Below, in pieces: positions 1 through 8,534 of a stretch of 64,000 bases of DNA. Source of the DNA: Paraburkholderia sp. SOS3 (GTDB lineage Bacteria; Pseudomonadota; Gammaproteobacteria; Burkholderiales; Burkholderiaceae). The translations under genes and the position numbers were made by a program. Below the pieces are notes generated by a model. The model was not told the origin of the DNA, did not search any database, and saw nothing but the letters and a program-made list of their open reading frames with translations. Position 1 is the stretch's first letter. Each line of letters opens with the position of its first letter. Location of the stretch: NCBI RefSeq assembly GCF_001922345.1, contig NZ_CP018812.1:930001-994000 (forward strand), in the 5' to 3' direction.

Positions 1-76
1 TCGACAAATGACCTGATTGCGGACCACCCCCGTCGGCCCTATCGGTTTCCCGATGTTTCCCGTTTCGGAGATAGTC

Positions 77-985
77 ATGTCCGCTCGCAGAACCCGATTT
101 GCTTATATCCTGCGTGCCGTGCTCGCGCTTTCGTGCGCGACCTGCGCGGTGCCGTTCGCGCAGGCGCAGAATGCGCCGTCGCTGCCGAACAACGACGGCG
201 CCGACAAGGTGCTGCGCGTGTGCGCGGACCCGAACAACCTGCCGTTGTCGAACGACAAGGGCGAGGGCTACGAGAACAAGATCGCCGAAGCCATGGCGAG
301 CGATTTCGGCTACAAGGTCGAATACACCTACTTTCCGCAGCGCATAGGTTTCGTGCGGCACACGCTGCGCGAGAAGGAGCCCAATACCGAGCGCTACAAG
401 TGCGATCTGATTGTCGGCGTGCCGCGTGGTTACGACATGACGGCGACGACACGCCCGTATCTGCATTCGACTTACGCGATGGTCTTCAGTAAAAAGCCGG
501 AGTTCGCGAACATCAACACGCCAAGCGATCTGTTGAAGCTGCCGCCCGACCAACTGAAGAAATTGCGCCTCGGCATTTTCGCGCAAACACCGGCGGTGGA
601 CTGGCTGCTCGCGAACAACCTGATCGATCAGGCCGTGTCGTATCAGGCGCAAAGCGGCGATCCGCAGGCGTTCCCGGGCGAGATGATCCAGCATGATCTG
701 AAGCAGGGCAACGTCGACGTCGTGTTCGTCTGGGGGCCGATTGCCGGTTACTTCGTGAAGCGTTCGGGGGACACCGCGAAACTCGTGCCGTTCCCGCCGC
801 AGCCCGGCATCCATTTCGACTTCGAGATCGCGATGGGGACGCGCCACGGCGAAAAGGCATGGCACGACAAGGTCGATCAGTGGATCGCGACGCATCAGGA
901 CAAGATCAATACGATTCTCACGAGCTATGACGTGCCGCTGCTGCCGATTGCCAGCGCGCCCGTCGCATCGAATACGCCGCAATGA
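77..985 (+). CDS. Quinoprotein dehydrogenase-associated periplasmic substrate-binding protein
   Basis: Periplasmic solute-binding-like protein (302 aa) of the type found beside PQQ alcohol dehydrogenases (MoxJ/XoxJ-like). The start at 77 is chosen over an in-frame start at 17 because GGAG lies 6 nt upstream and the protein then opens with a clean signal peptide (MSARRTR, hydrophobic stretch, cleavage after AFAQAQ-like residues near 31). The mature part begins with VLRVCADPNNLPLSN, characteristic of this family, then follows a type-2 periplasmic-binding fold. Members are thought to support assembly or electron transfer of the quinoprotein rather than ABC import; no permease or ATPase lies next to it here. 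Its stop overlaps the next start (ATGA), so the two genes are co-translated. The quinoprotein is probably just left of the window (inference). Confidence 0.8.
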   Translation: MSARRTRFAYILRAVLALSCATCAVPFAQAQNAPSLPNNDGADKVLRVCADPNNLPLSNDKGEGYENKIAEAMASDFGYKVEYTYFPQRIGFVRHTLREKEPNTERYKCDLIVGVPRGYDMTATTRPYLHSTYAMVFSKKPEFANINTPSDLLKLPPDQLKKLRLGIFAQTPAVDWLLANNLIDQAVSYQAQSGDPQAFPGEMIQHDLKQGNVDVVFVWGPIAGYFVKRSGDTAKLVPFPPQPGIHFDFEIAMGTRHGEKAWHDKVDQWIATHQDKINTILTSYDVPLLPIASAPVASNTPQ

Positions 986-1836
986 TGGACACGCCTGTGA
1001 AGTTCGTGCGGCGCGAAGCCGCGTGGTGCGTCATGCGGCATGCGGCGACGCGTCTGTCGTGGTGTGCGGCGAGCGCATTATGTGCGGCGGCAGCGCTTGC
1101 CTTGCCGCTGGGGTCGGCGCATGCGGCTACGCCAGCGGCGTCGGGCACAGCAGCAGCGCCGCCGGCGTCTGACGCGGCAGACGAGATCGCGCCGGCCGAG
1201 CGGCTGCTCTTCATGACGCCGCACTTGCGCGGCGTCGCGGCGCAAACCGAACTCGACTACGCGATGACGCTATCGCATCCGCCTGAAAAGGCCAGCGACA
1301 CCGTGCGCGTGCTCGTGAAAAGTGCGAACAATTCGGCCGACGATGCGAGCGTCAGCGATCGCACCGGCAAGGTCTCCGTGCCGTCGGGCGGGCTGCCCTG
1401 CAACCCGGTGATCGTTTATTTTCTCGAGCGCGATATCGCCGAGATGGAACAGCTGACGGGCGGCCAGCGCCGCTATTTCCAGAAGCGCGTGCGGCTCGCG
1501 CTAGCCGCGAATCCGCCGATCACGCCGGTGACGAGCAACGCGAACGGCAAGACGGTCAAGGCGCGCAAGGTCGAGATTCAGCCCTATCTGAACGACCCGA
1601 ACGCACAACGCTTTCCCGATTTCGTCGGCAAGCGCTATACGTTCGTGTTTGCGGACGACATACCCGGTGGCGTATCGCTGATTCGAACCGAAGTGCCTGG
1701 GGAGAAGAACGACTTCGCGCATCCGCGGCTCACGGAAACGCTGAGCTTCACGGGCGCCGTGCGCAAGCTCGTGCCGCCGCCGGCGCATGGCACGCCGGTG
1801 CCGCCGCCGCCGAACGGACCGCGCGCGAGTCGCTGA
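982..1836 (+). CDS. Exported protein of unknown function, PQQ cluster
   Basis: I do not recognise the family. The 284-aa product has a long N-terminus with a hydrophobic segment (about residues 25-48, ending SAHAA) that looks like a signal peptide, then an Ala/Pro-rich linker and a soluble domain of about 200 residues. It ends in a Pro-rich tail (VPPPPNGPRASR). There is one Cys in the mature region (GLPCNPVIVYF). A second ATG follows directly at 985, so the exact start is open. It overlaps the upstream binding protein by ATGA and is followed by a LysR regulator and quinoprotein relay genes, so a periplasmic role in PQQ-enzyme maturation or electron transfer is a reasonable guess from context only. 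Confidence 0.65.
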   Translation: MMDTPVKFVRREAAWCVMRHAATRLSWCAASALCAAAALALPLGSAHAATPAASGTAAAPPASDAADEIAPAERLLFMTPHLRGVAAQTELDYAMTLSHPPEKASDTVRVLVKSANNSADDASVSDRTGKVSVPSGGLPCNPVIVYFLERDIAEMEQLTGGQRRYFQKRVRLALAANPPITPVTSNANGKTVKARKVEIQPYLNDPNAQRFPDFVGKRYTFVFADDIPGGVSLIRTEVPGEKNDFAHPRLTETLSFTGAVRKLVPPPAHGTPVPPPPNGPRASR

Positions 1837-1959
1837 AAGGCGGGCGCGCGGGCCGCTAACGCAGTCCCTGAGGCGACCGGCGGGGGATCGCACTACGCTG
1901 CCGACCGTCCGCGTGCGAGCCGCCCAGGACGGCCGGAAGCATTTTGTTCGGGAGGCAAC

Positions 1960-2991
1960 GTGAACCTGATCCGCGCGCTGACGCTGCGGCAATTGCAGAT
2001 CTTCGTGATCGCGAGCCGTCTGCCGAGTTTCGCGCGCGCGGCCGAAGAGCTTCACCTGTCGCAGCCTGCGGTATCGATGCAGATCCGTCAGCTCGAAGAG
2101 GCGCTCGGCCTGCCCTTGTTCGAGCGCGTGTCGCGACGGCTTACGCTGACCGAAGCGGGCGAGCGCCTGTCGCACCACGCGAGCCGCATCATCGGCGAGA
2201 TCAAGGACATCGAGGACACGATGACCTCGCTCGCGCAGGCCGACAGCGGCACGATCGCGGTCAGTATCGTCAGCTCGGCGACGCATTTCGCGCCGAAGCT
2301 GCTCGCGCTCTATTCGCGGCAATTCCCGAAGGTGGACGTGCATTTTTCCGTCGGCAATCGCGAGACGCTGCTGCGCCTGCTGCAGGACAACGCAACCGAT
2401 CTTGCGATCATGGGACGCCCGCCGCCCGAACTCGGCACGACGGCCGAACCGCTCGCGCGGCATCCGCATGTGATCATCGCGCCGCTCGATCATCCGCTGC
2501 GCGAGGCTCGGCGTTTCGACCTGCAGGAGCTGGCCGGCGATACGTTTCTATTGCGGGAACCGGGGTCGGGCACGCGCGCCGTGTCCGAGCATATGTTCAG
2601 GCAGCATCTGTTCACACCGTCGCGCTGCGTGACGCTCGGCAGCAACGAAACGATCAAGCAGGCCGTGATGGCCGGTATGGGCGTAAGCCTGTTGTCGCTG
2701 CATACGCTGTCGCTCGAATTGCGCGCGGGTGCGCTTGCGGTGCTCGACGTGAACGGCACGCCGCTCGAGCGGACCTGGCAGATCGTGCATTTGAGCTCGA
2801 AGCAGCTTTCGCCGACCTGCGTTGCGTTCCGGCGCTTCATGCTCGAACACGCGGAGCCGTTTCTCGAGCGCGAATATACGGAGTTCTTGCGTTGCCTGTC
2901 GCCGGCCGCTGCGCGGCGCGCGGCGGCCACGGGTGCTGCGAACGCCGGTGACGATGAAAGCGGCGCGCGCGATCGGACGGCGGTCCGGTAA
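1960..2991 (+). CDS. LysR-family transcriptional regulator (CbbR-like)
   Basis: LysR-type regulator, 343 aa. The start is GTG at 1960 with GGAGG 4 nt upstream (1951-1955). The N-terminal winged helix-turn-helix spans residues 6-65 (LTLRQLQIFVIASRLPSFARAA, SQPAVSMQIRQLEEALG, LFERVSRRLTLTEAG). A LysR substrate-binding domain fills about residues 92-300, with the usual GSNETIKQAVMAGMGVSLLS effector-pocket segment. The C-terminus carries an extra basic, low-complexity tail of about 40 residues. Its stop codon is joined to the next start as TAATG, so regulator and metallohydrolase are translationally coupled. It probably controls the quinoprotein-associated genes; the inducer cannot be read from sequence. 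Confidence 0.88.
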   Translation: MNLIRALTLRQLQIFVIASRLPSFARAAEELHLSQPAVSMQIRQLEEALGLPLFERVSRRLTLTEAGERLSHHASRIIGEIKDIEDTMTSLAQADSGTIAVSIVSSATHFAPKLLALYSRQFPKVDVHFSVGNRETLLRLLQDNATDLAIMGRPPPELGTTAEPLARHPHVIIAPLDHPLREARRFDLQELAGDTFLLREPGSGTRAVSEHMFRQHLFTPSRCVTLGSNETIKQAVMAGMGVSLLSLHTLSLELRAGALAVLDVNGTPLERTWQIVHLSSKQLSPTCVAFRRFMLEHAEPFLEREYTEFLRCLSPAAARRAAATGAANAGDDESGARDRTAVR

Positions 2992-3938
2992 TGCAGCGGG
3001 TGCGCCTCGCGTTTTTTGCGTGTGTTGCATACGTTGCGTCAGCAGCGTGCGGCGACCCGGCCGCGGCTTGGGAGGCCACCCGGCCGCTTGCGGTGGTCCA
3101 GCTCGAACCCGGACTTTATTTTCACCGAGGCCAGGATAACGTCGCGACGCGCGAAAACGGCGGCGATATCGCCAACATCGGCTTTATCGTCGGTTCGCGT
3201 TGCGTTGCAGCGATCGACACCGGCGGCACGGCAGCCGAAGGGCGCGCCTTGCGTGCGGCGATTCGTGCGGTCACGCCGTTGCCGGTCTGCTACGTCATCA
3301 ACACGCACATGCATCCGGACCATATTTTCGGCAATGTCGCGTTTGCGGCCGATCATCCGCAATTCGTCGGCAGCGCGACGCTCGCGGAAGCGGAGGCGTC
3401 GCACGAAGAGAGCTATATGCGCGTGCTCAAGCGCGAACTCGGCGATCTCGCGGAAGGCAGCGTCATCGTGCCACCCTCGCTGACCGTGTCCGGCAGCATG
3501 AAGCTCGATCTGGGAAAACGCGTGCTGCGGCTGCGGACCTGGAAAACAGCCCATACGAACAACGATTTGACCGTCTACGATGAAGCTAGTGGCACGCTGA
3601 TCGCAGGTGACCTGCTGTTCGCCGGATGTATCCCCGTGATCGACGGCGCCGTGCTCGGCTGGCTCGACGATATCGCGGCGATGCGGGCCATGAACCCGCG
3701 CCGCATCGTGCCGGGCCACGGCCCGCTCGTCGCACCGTGGCGCGAAGCGCTCGCGGCGGAGGAGGCCTATCTGGCGCATCTCGTGCACGATGTACGCGCG
3801 GCGATCGAGCAGGGCAGGACGATGCAGCAGGCGGTCGAAACGATCGGGCAGGAGGAACGCGGCGAGTGGCGGCTATTCGATATCTACCACCGCCGCAACG
3901 TGACGGCCGCATACGCTGAACTCGAGTGGGAACAATGA
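2991..3938 (+). CDS. Quinoprotein relay system zinc metallohydrolase 2
   Basis: Metallo-beta-lactamase-fold protein, 315 aa, with a short signal peptide (VRLAFFACVAYVASAACG). All metal ligands of the fold are present: THMHPDH (HxHxDH) near residue 105, a His in WKTAHTNNDL, Asp in LIAGDLLF, and the last His in VPGHGPL. It matches the relay-system metallohydrolases that co-occur with PQQ dehydrogenases and SoxYZ-like carriers; the reaction of these proteins is not established. It overlaps the LysR gene by 1 nt and precedes the SoxYZ-like carrier by 66 nt in the same direction. Confidence 0.82.
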   Translation: MQRVRLAFFACVAYVASAACGDPAAAWEATRPLAVVQLEPGLYFHRGQDNVATRENGGDIANIGFIVGSRCVAAIDTGGTAAEGRALRAAIRAVTPLPVCYVINTHMHPDHIFGNVAFAADHPQFVGSATLAEAEASHEESYMRVLKRELGDLAEGSVIVPPSLTVSGSMKLDLGKRVLRLRTWKTAHTNNDLTVYDEASGTLIAGDLLFAGCIPVIDGAVLGWLDDIAAMRAMNPRRIVPGHGPLVAPWREALAAEEAYLAHLVHDVRAAIEQGRTMQQAVETIGQEERGEWRLFDIYHRRNVTAAYAELEWEQ

Positions 3939-4004
3939 AGCGGATGCGCCCGCTGCTAACCGCTCATGCATCCGCTGTAGTTCCAAAGGGTGGAGGAGCT
4001 TGAA

Positions 4005-4907
4005 ATGGACAACATGACGAAAAGCGCAGCGACGCGTTCTGGCGCGGCATGTGTGACGCTTGCCACGACGTTTTCTATGACGTTTGCCGCGACGTTTGCC
4101 GTTAGTGCCGCGTATGCGGAAGAACACCCGGAAGACAATCCGGACACGCCCGCGCGCTGGGTCGACTTCAAGGACGGCACGTTCAAGGGCCGGCCGATCG
4201 ATACGCATGGCGACGCGGTAATCAAGCTCGACGCACCGGCGCGTGCGGCGGACGGCGCCGTGGTGCCGATTGCGATTGCCGCGCAGTTCCCGCAGACACC
4301 CGCGCGCTATATCAGGAAGGTGTATCTGTATATCGACGAGAATCCGGAGCCCTATGCAGGCTCGTTTTCGTTCACGCCTGAGTCGGGTTTCGCGACAATC
4401 GAAACACGCGTGCGCGTCGAAGACTACACGTTTATGCGCGCGATCGCCGAAACGAGCGACGGCAAGCTGTATAGCGCCGTGCGTTTCGTGAAGGCGTCGG
4501 GCGGCTGCTCGGCGCCCGCGGGCAAGGACGATGCGTCAGCCGAGGCGAGCGCGGGTCAGGTGCGCCTCACGCTGCAAGGCCAGACGGTGGCGGGCAAGCC
4601 GCAACTCGCGCAGCTGATGGTCAGGCATCCGAATCGCACCGGCATGGCGATGAACCAGGTCACGCGCAACTATGCGACCGCGTATTTCGTGCGCAAGGTG
4701 ACGATCACCTATGGCGGCAAGCCGGTGATGGTCGCGGACGTCAATTTCTCGATCAGCGAGAACCCGAACTTCCGTTTCTGGTTCGTGCCGCACGGCGATG
4801 GCGAACTGAAGGCGCATGTCGAGGATACGAAGAACAAGCAGTTCGAAGCCGAGGTCGCGGTGAGCTCGCAAGCGGGCGCGCAGCAGAATGCGTCGTCGAA
4901 ACTGTGA
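4005..4907 (+). CDS. Quinoprotein dehydrogenase-associated SoxYZ-like carrier protein
   Basis: Exported 300-aa fusion of a SoxY-like and a SoxZ-like domain. The start at 4005 is preferred over GTG 3990 because GGAGGAG (3992-3998) is then correctly spaced and the protein opens with a signal peptide ending SAAYAEE. The SoxY-like half (about 45-180) ends in GGCSAPAG, equivalent to the SoxY GGCGG swinging-arm Cys that carries a substrate in thiosulfate oxidation. The SoxZ-like half (about 190-295) contains LMVRHPNRTGM and the immunoglobulin-like strands. No other sox gene is present, so a role in sulfur oxidation is unlikely. In PQQ clusters this carrier is assumed to work with the neighbouring metallohydrolases. 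It overlaps the next start as TGATG. Confidence 0.85.
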   Translation: MDNMTKSAATRSGAACVTLATTFSMTFAATFAVSAAYAEEHPEDNPDTPARWVDFKDGTFKGRPIDTHGDAVIKLDAPARAADGAVVPIAIAAQFPQTPARYIRKVYLYIDENPEPYAGSFSFTPESGFATIETRVRVEDYTFMRAIAETSDGKLYSAVRFVKASGGCSAPAGKDDASAEASAGQVRLTLQGQTVAGKPQLAQLMVRHPNRTGMAMNQVTRNYATAYFVRKVTITYGGKPVMVADVNFSISENPNFRFWFVPHGDGELKAHVEDTKNKQFEAEVAVSSQAGAQQNASSKL

Positions 4908-5962
4908 TGCGGGCGGCACGAGATCGGCATGCGTGCAGGGACCGCCTTGACGTGCTGCGTGCGGCAGGCGCGGTACGCGAGGTCCACGGCGTATCGATTG
5001 CGATACTGGCCGGTGCGATGATCGTCGCGCTGGCGGCGGCTGTATTCGCACCGGCGGCGCGTGCGGAACCGCAGTCGGTGTCGGCATTTCGCGCGCCCGA
5101 GCCGAACGAAATCGCGTCCGGCGTCTACGTCATGATGGGCAGCGGCGAGGCGGTGACGCTTGCGAATCATGGAATTGTTGCGAACAATGGTTTCGTCGTC
5201 GGGCCGAGTGGCGTGACGGTGATCGACACCGGCTCGTCGTATCGCTACGGCCGCGCCATGCTCGACGCGATCCATAAGATTACGCCCTTACCCGTCCAGC
5301 TCGTGGTTATCACGCATCAAGGGCCCGAATTCGTGTTCGGCGCGTCCGCGTTTCGCGATCGGGGCGTGCCGATTCTCTCGCAGCGCCGCACCGCGGAACT
5401 GATTCGCGAACGCTGCGCGATTTGCCTGAAGAATCTGAATCGCACGCTGGGCGCAGACGAGATGGCCGGGTCGCGTGTCACCGTGCCGGATCGTACCGTC
5501 GACGGGAATACGCAGCTCGAAAGCGGCGGCCGCACGCTTCGGCTGCTGTATTTCGGGCCGGCCAGTACGCCGGGCGATCTCGCGGTGCTCGATACGTCGA
5601 CCGGTGTGCTGTTCGCGGGCGGACTCGTCAGTGTCGGGCGTATTCCCGAACTGCGCAACGAGCGCATTCCAGGCTGGCTCGATGCGCTCGACGAGATCAA
5701 AACGCTCGACACGAAAGCGATCGTGCCGGCGTTCGGGCGCCTCGCGAAGCCGGCCGATCTCGATCTGCTTGCCGAATATCTGCGCGAACTCGATGCAGCC
5801 GTGCGGCGTGCATTCGCGTCCGGCGTCGGGATCACGCAGGCAATGCACACGGTGCAAGTGCCGGCGTTTCGTCATGACAAGCTGTATGCGCTCGCACAGC
5901 CGCAGAATGTCGAACACCTGTATTTGCAGCTCGAGAAGGAAAAAGATCAGGCGGGGCAGTAA
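4907..5962 (+). CDS. Quinoprotein relay system metallohydrolase 1-like protein, metal ligands degenerate
   Basis: Metallo-beta-lactamase-fold protein, 351 aa; ATG at 4907 overlaps the SoxYZ-like stop as TGATG (GTG 4904 is an alternative). A hydrophobic segment around residues 30-52 ending AARAEPQ is a signal peptide or anchor. The fold landmarks are present (NNGFVVGPSGVTVIDTG, VLFAGGLVSVG), but ligand positions are changed: the HxHxDH motif reads THQGPEF, the AGD Asp is Gly, and the PGHG His is Phe (VPAFG). The protein may no longer bind two metals. It resembles the second MBL paralogue of PQQ relay clusters. The downstream gene converges from the other strand 10 nt later. Confidence 0.75.
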   Translation: MRAARDRHACRDRLDVLRAAGAVREVHGVSIAILAGAMIVALAAAVFAPAARAEPQSVSAFRAPEPNEIASGVYVMMGSGEAVTLANHGIVANNGFVVGPSGVTVIDTGSSYRYGRAMLDAIHKITPLPVQLVVITHQGPEFVFGASAFRDRGVPILSQRRTAELIRERCAICLKNLNRTLGADEMAGSRVTVPDRTVDGNTQLESGGRTLRLLYFGPASTPGDLAVLDTSTGVLFAGGLVSVGRIPELRNERIPGWLDALDEIKTLDTKAIVPAFGRLAKPADLDLLAEYLRELDAAVRRAFASGVGITQAMHTVQVPAFRHDKLYALAQPQNVEHLYLQLEKEKDQAGQ

Positions 5963-5972
5963 CGCGTTCGGC

Positions 5973-7331
5973 TCAGGTGTGCGCAACCCGCGTTTCAGCA
6001 ACCGGTCGAAACCCATCGACGCGTGCCGACAGACCCGAGGCGCCTACCCGGTTACGCAAGATCAATACGATCCCTAGGCGCGTCGCGATGCGCGCGGCGA
6101 TTGCCAGCCCGAGGCCGCTGCCTTGCACTTGCGTGCCGGTGCCACGATAGAAGCGATCGAATACGCGGTTGAGCTCGTCGTGCGGAATGCCGGGGCCGGT
6201 ATCGCGCACTTCGATGCCGATGCGCTCGCCGATGCGTTCAAGCAGCACGTCGACCGTGCCGCCTACGGGCGTGTAGCGAATCGCGTTGTCGATCAGCGTC
6301 GACAGCAGCAGAAACAGCGCATGCTGATCGGTCAGCGCGATATACGCGTCCGTCGCGCCGAGCGCGGCGCTCGTCTCAAGCCCAAGGTCGATCTGCTTCG
6401 CCTCGGCTAGCAGCGAAAATTCGCCGACGACCTGCTCACCCAGGCGCCGCATGCTGACTGGCGCCATCGGCGCTGCGGCGGCTGCATCTTCGCGCGCGAG
6501 CGTCAGCAGTTGCTGGACGAGGTGAATCAGCCGCTTCAAGCGACCCTGAATGCGTTCGAGCGTGACGTCGGAACCGGTCAGCGTGCCGTCGCGCGCGGCG
6601 GCTTGCAGTTGCAATTGCAGCGCGGCCAACGGCGAGCGCAATTCGTGCGCGGCATCGGCGACGAACATGCGTTGCGCCTGCGAGGCGACATGCAGGCGCC
6701 TCAGAAGATCGTTCAATGCGACCACGAGCGGTTGCACTTCGACAGGTGTGTGCGCATCGATCGCAAGCGGTTCCAACGCTTCGAGAGAACGGCTCGCCAG
6801 CGAACGCGACAATCCCCCGATCGGTGCAAGCCCGCGCGTGACGACGAACAGCACGAGCACGATCGCGGCAGGCACCATCAGTGCAAGCGGCCACAGCGTA
6901 TGCAGGGCGAGCGTCAGCGCGAGATCGTCGCGCACCGAAAGCGGCTGTGCGACCTGCACGAAGCGCGCAGCCTGCTGCATGCCGAAGACGCGCCAGTGCG
7001 TTTCGTCTTCTTCGATGGTGCGCAGTCCCGCCGGGTAGCGGCCGAGCGTCTGCCTTTCCTGCGAGCGATAGGCGGGCTTGCCAGACGCGTCCCAGATCTC
7101 GATGACGATACGGTCGTCGGCGATATCGCCGAGCATGGTGTTCGACTGCTGCGAGGTCATTGCCGCACGCAGGTTAGGCGGCAGCGATAACGCGACGGTG
7201 CGCAGCTCGTAGTCGAACAGTTCGCCGGCTTCTTCGCGCGCCGTGTGGAAGATGCCGTACGCGGCCGCCGCCGATGCCGCACCGAAACCGAAGATCAGCC
7301 ATCCGAGCAACTTGCGCCGGATGGACGTCAT
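5973..7331 (-). CDS. Two-component sensor histidine kinase (QseC-type)
   Basis: Membrane sensor kinase, 452 aa. Transmembrane segments lie at about residues 9-28 and 143-165 and enclose a periplasmic sensor of about 115 residues. A HAMP-like linker follows, then a dimerisation/phosphoacceptor box FVADAAHELRSPLA with the phosphorylated His near 229. The ATPase domain has the N box LIDNAIRYTP (about 343), G1 DTGPGIP (about 380) and G2 GSGLGLAIA (about 407). It lies directly downstream of its response regulator with a 4-nt ATGA overlap. Overall arrangement and length match the QseC/PmrB group; the signal is unknown. Confidence 0.9.
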   Translation of the reverse strand: MTSIRRKLLGWLIFGFGAASAAAAYGIFHTAREEAGELFDYELRTVALSLPPNLRAAMTSQQSNTMLGDIADDRIVIEIWDASGKPAYRSQERQTLGRYPAGLRTIEEDETHWRVFGMQQAARFVQVAQPLSVRDDLALTLALHTLWPLALMVPAAIVLVLFVVTRGLAPIGGLSRSLASRSLEALEPLAIDAHTPVEVQPLVVALNDLLRRLHVASQAQRMFVADAAHELRSPLAALQLQLQAAARDGTLTGSDVTLERIQGRLKRLIHLVQQLLTLAREDAAAAAPMAPVSMRRLGEQVVGEFSLLAEAKQIDLGLETSAALGATDAYIALTDQHALFLLLSTLIDNAIRYTPVGGTVDVLLERIGERIGIEVRDTGPGIPHDELNRVFDRFYRGTGTQVQGSGLGLAIAARIATRLGIVLILRNRVGASGLSARVDGFRPVAETRVAHT

Positions 7332-7990
7332 TCCAGTCTCTTCAAGCGGTAACCGACGCCCCGCACCGTCACGATCTGATCGGCGCCGAGCTTGCGCCGC
7401 AAACTATGCACGTGCACCTCGATCGTATTGCTGCCGACTTCCTCGCCCCAGCCATACAGCTTTTCCTCGAGCTCGGTACGCGTGAAGACGCGCTTCGGAA
7501 CTTCGATCAGCGCATGCAGCAGCGCGAATTCGCGCGGAATCAGTGCAATCGGTTCTCCATCCTTCAGAACCTCGTGCGCGGCCGGATCGAGGCTCAACGC
7601 GCCGTGCGTGAAGACGGGCTGGGTTCGGCCCGCGCGGCGTCGCAGCAGCGCGCGCGCACGTGCGGCCAGTTCGTCGAGATCGAAGGGCTTGACGAGATAG
7701 TCGTCGGCGCCGGCGTCGAGGCCGCGTACGCGGTCCTCCACCGCATCGCGTGCGGTCAGGATGATAACGGGCGCAGCGCCGCCCTCGTTGCGCCAGGTCT
7801 TCAGCAGGTCGATGCCGTCGCCCTTGGGCAGACTCAGATCGAGCAGCACGAGATCGTAGACATCGTTGCCAAGCGACAGCGCAGCGGCGCGGGCGTCGCG
7901 CGCCCAGTCGATGGCGTGGCCGGCACGGCGCATCGATTCGAGCACGGTCTCGCCGATCATGTCGTCGTCTTCGATCAACAACAGGCGCAT
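7328..7990 (-). CDS. OmpR-family response regulator (QseB-type)
   Basis: Response regulator, 220 aa. The receiver domain has the acidic pocket EDDD (7-10), phosphoacceptor Asp51 (VLLDLSLP), Thr near 79 (ILTAR) and Lys101 (VKPF). The C-terminal winged helix (about 125-218) contains IPREFALLHALIEVPKRVFTR and NTIEVHVHSLRRKLG typical of OmpR/PhoB DNA-binding domains. It is cotranscribed with the kinase at 5973-7331. The gene upstream on the same strand encodes a small secreted protein, a frequent target class of QseBC/PmrAB-like systems; that link is inference. Confidence 0.92.
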   Translation of the reverse strand: MRLLLIEDDDMIGETVLESMRRAGHAIDWARDARAAALSLGNDVYDLVLLDLSLPKGDGIDLLKTWRNEGGAAPVIILTARDAVEDRVRGLDAGADDYLVKPFDLDELAARARALLRRRAGRTQPVFTHGALSLDPAAHEVLKDGEPIALIPREFALLHALIEVPKRVFTRTELEEKLYGWGEEVGSNTIEVHVHSLRRKLGADQIVTVRGVGYRLKRLE

Positions 7991-8094
7991 CGGTCAACTC
8001 CGTTTGAAACCTGGGTCGATGTTATCGCAGCGGCGCGGTGTACCGGCCACGCGGGCATGGCGGAAGCGATGACCCGGCACGTCTGCGCCATCAG

Positions 8095-8376
8095 TCAGTG
8101 ATGTCCGAAGGTCGGCTCTGTGAAGCCACCGTGATTCATCGGACGGCCGGACTGGTATGTGCCGTTTGCGGGCGCGCCGTAGTCGATGCCTGCATCGGCT
8201 CGCTGGTTTTGCGAGTTCATGGCCGACTGGTGTTGCCAGTTCTGCTGGTCCGTGCTGGATGTGGCGGGCGCGTTCGTTGCGGTTCCGTTGTTCGTTCCGT
8301 TGGCGGTTTGCGCGAACGAGGTCGCGGAGACCAGCAATAAAAGTGCCGAGGCGACAGTGGTTACAAGGGCCTTCAT
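8095..8376 (-). CDS. Small secreted protein, Asn/Gln/Gly-rich, unknown function
   Basis: A 93-aa product whose start at 8376 is fixed by AGGAG about 8 nt upstream and by the signal peptide MKALVTTVASALLLLVSATS ending FAQ. The mature part of about 70 residues is rich in Asn, Thr, Gln, Gly and Ala and ends MNHGGFTEPTFGHH; the clustered His could bind a metal. There is no Cys and no recognised domain. It lies about 100 nt upstream of the two-component genes on the same strand. Similar low-complexity exported proteins are common in Burkholderiaceae; the function is unknown. Confidence 0.65.
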   Translation of the reverse strand: MKALVTTVASALLLLVSATSFAQTANGTNNGTATNAPATSSTDQQNWQHQSAMNSQNQRADAGIDYGAPANGTYQSGRPMNHGGFTEPTFGHH

Positions 8377-8534
8377 GTGATTTCTCCTGTGGAGTTGAAC
8401 GAGAGCGGCACGCAATGCACACTCATCAATAAGCTTAGTTCTCCCGCCTTATGCAGCGCTTAAAAAAATTACGAAACCGTCATTCGCACCGATGCGGTAA
8501 ACGCGGTCGCGATTCGACCGAGCCGGCGTCGACG

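Noticed and set aside
1..16. Possible last codons of an upstream gene ending TGA at 14-16
   Set aside because: Only five codons are visible, which is too little to support a feature.
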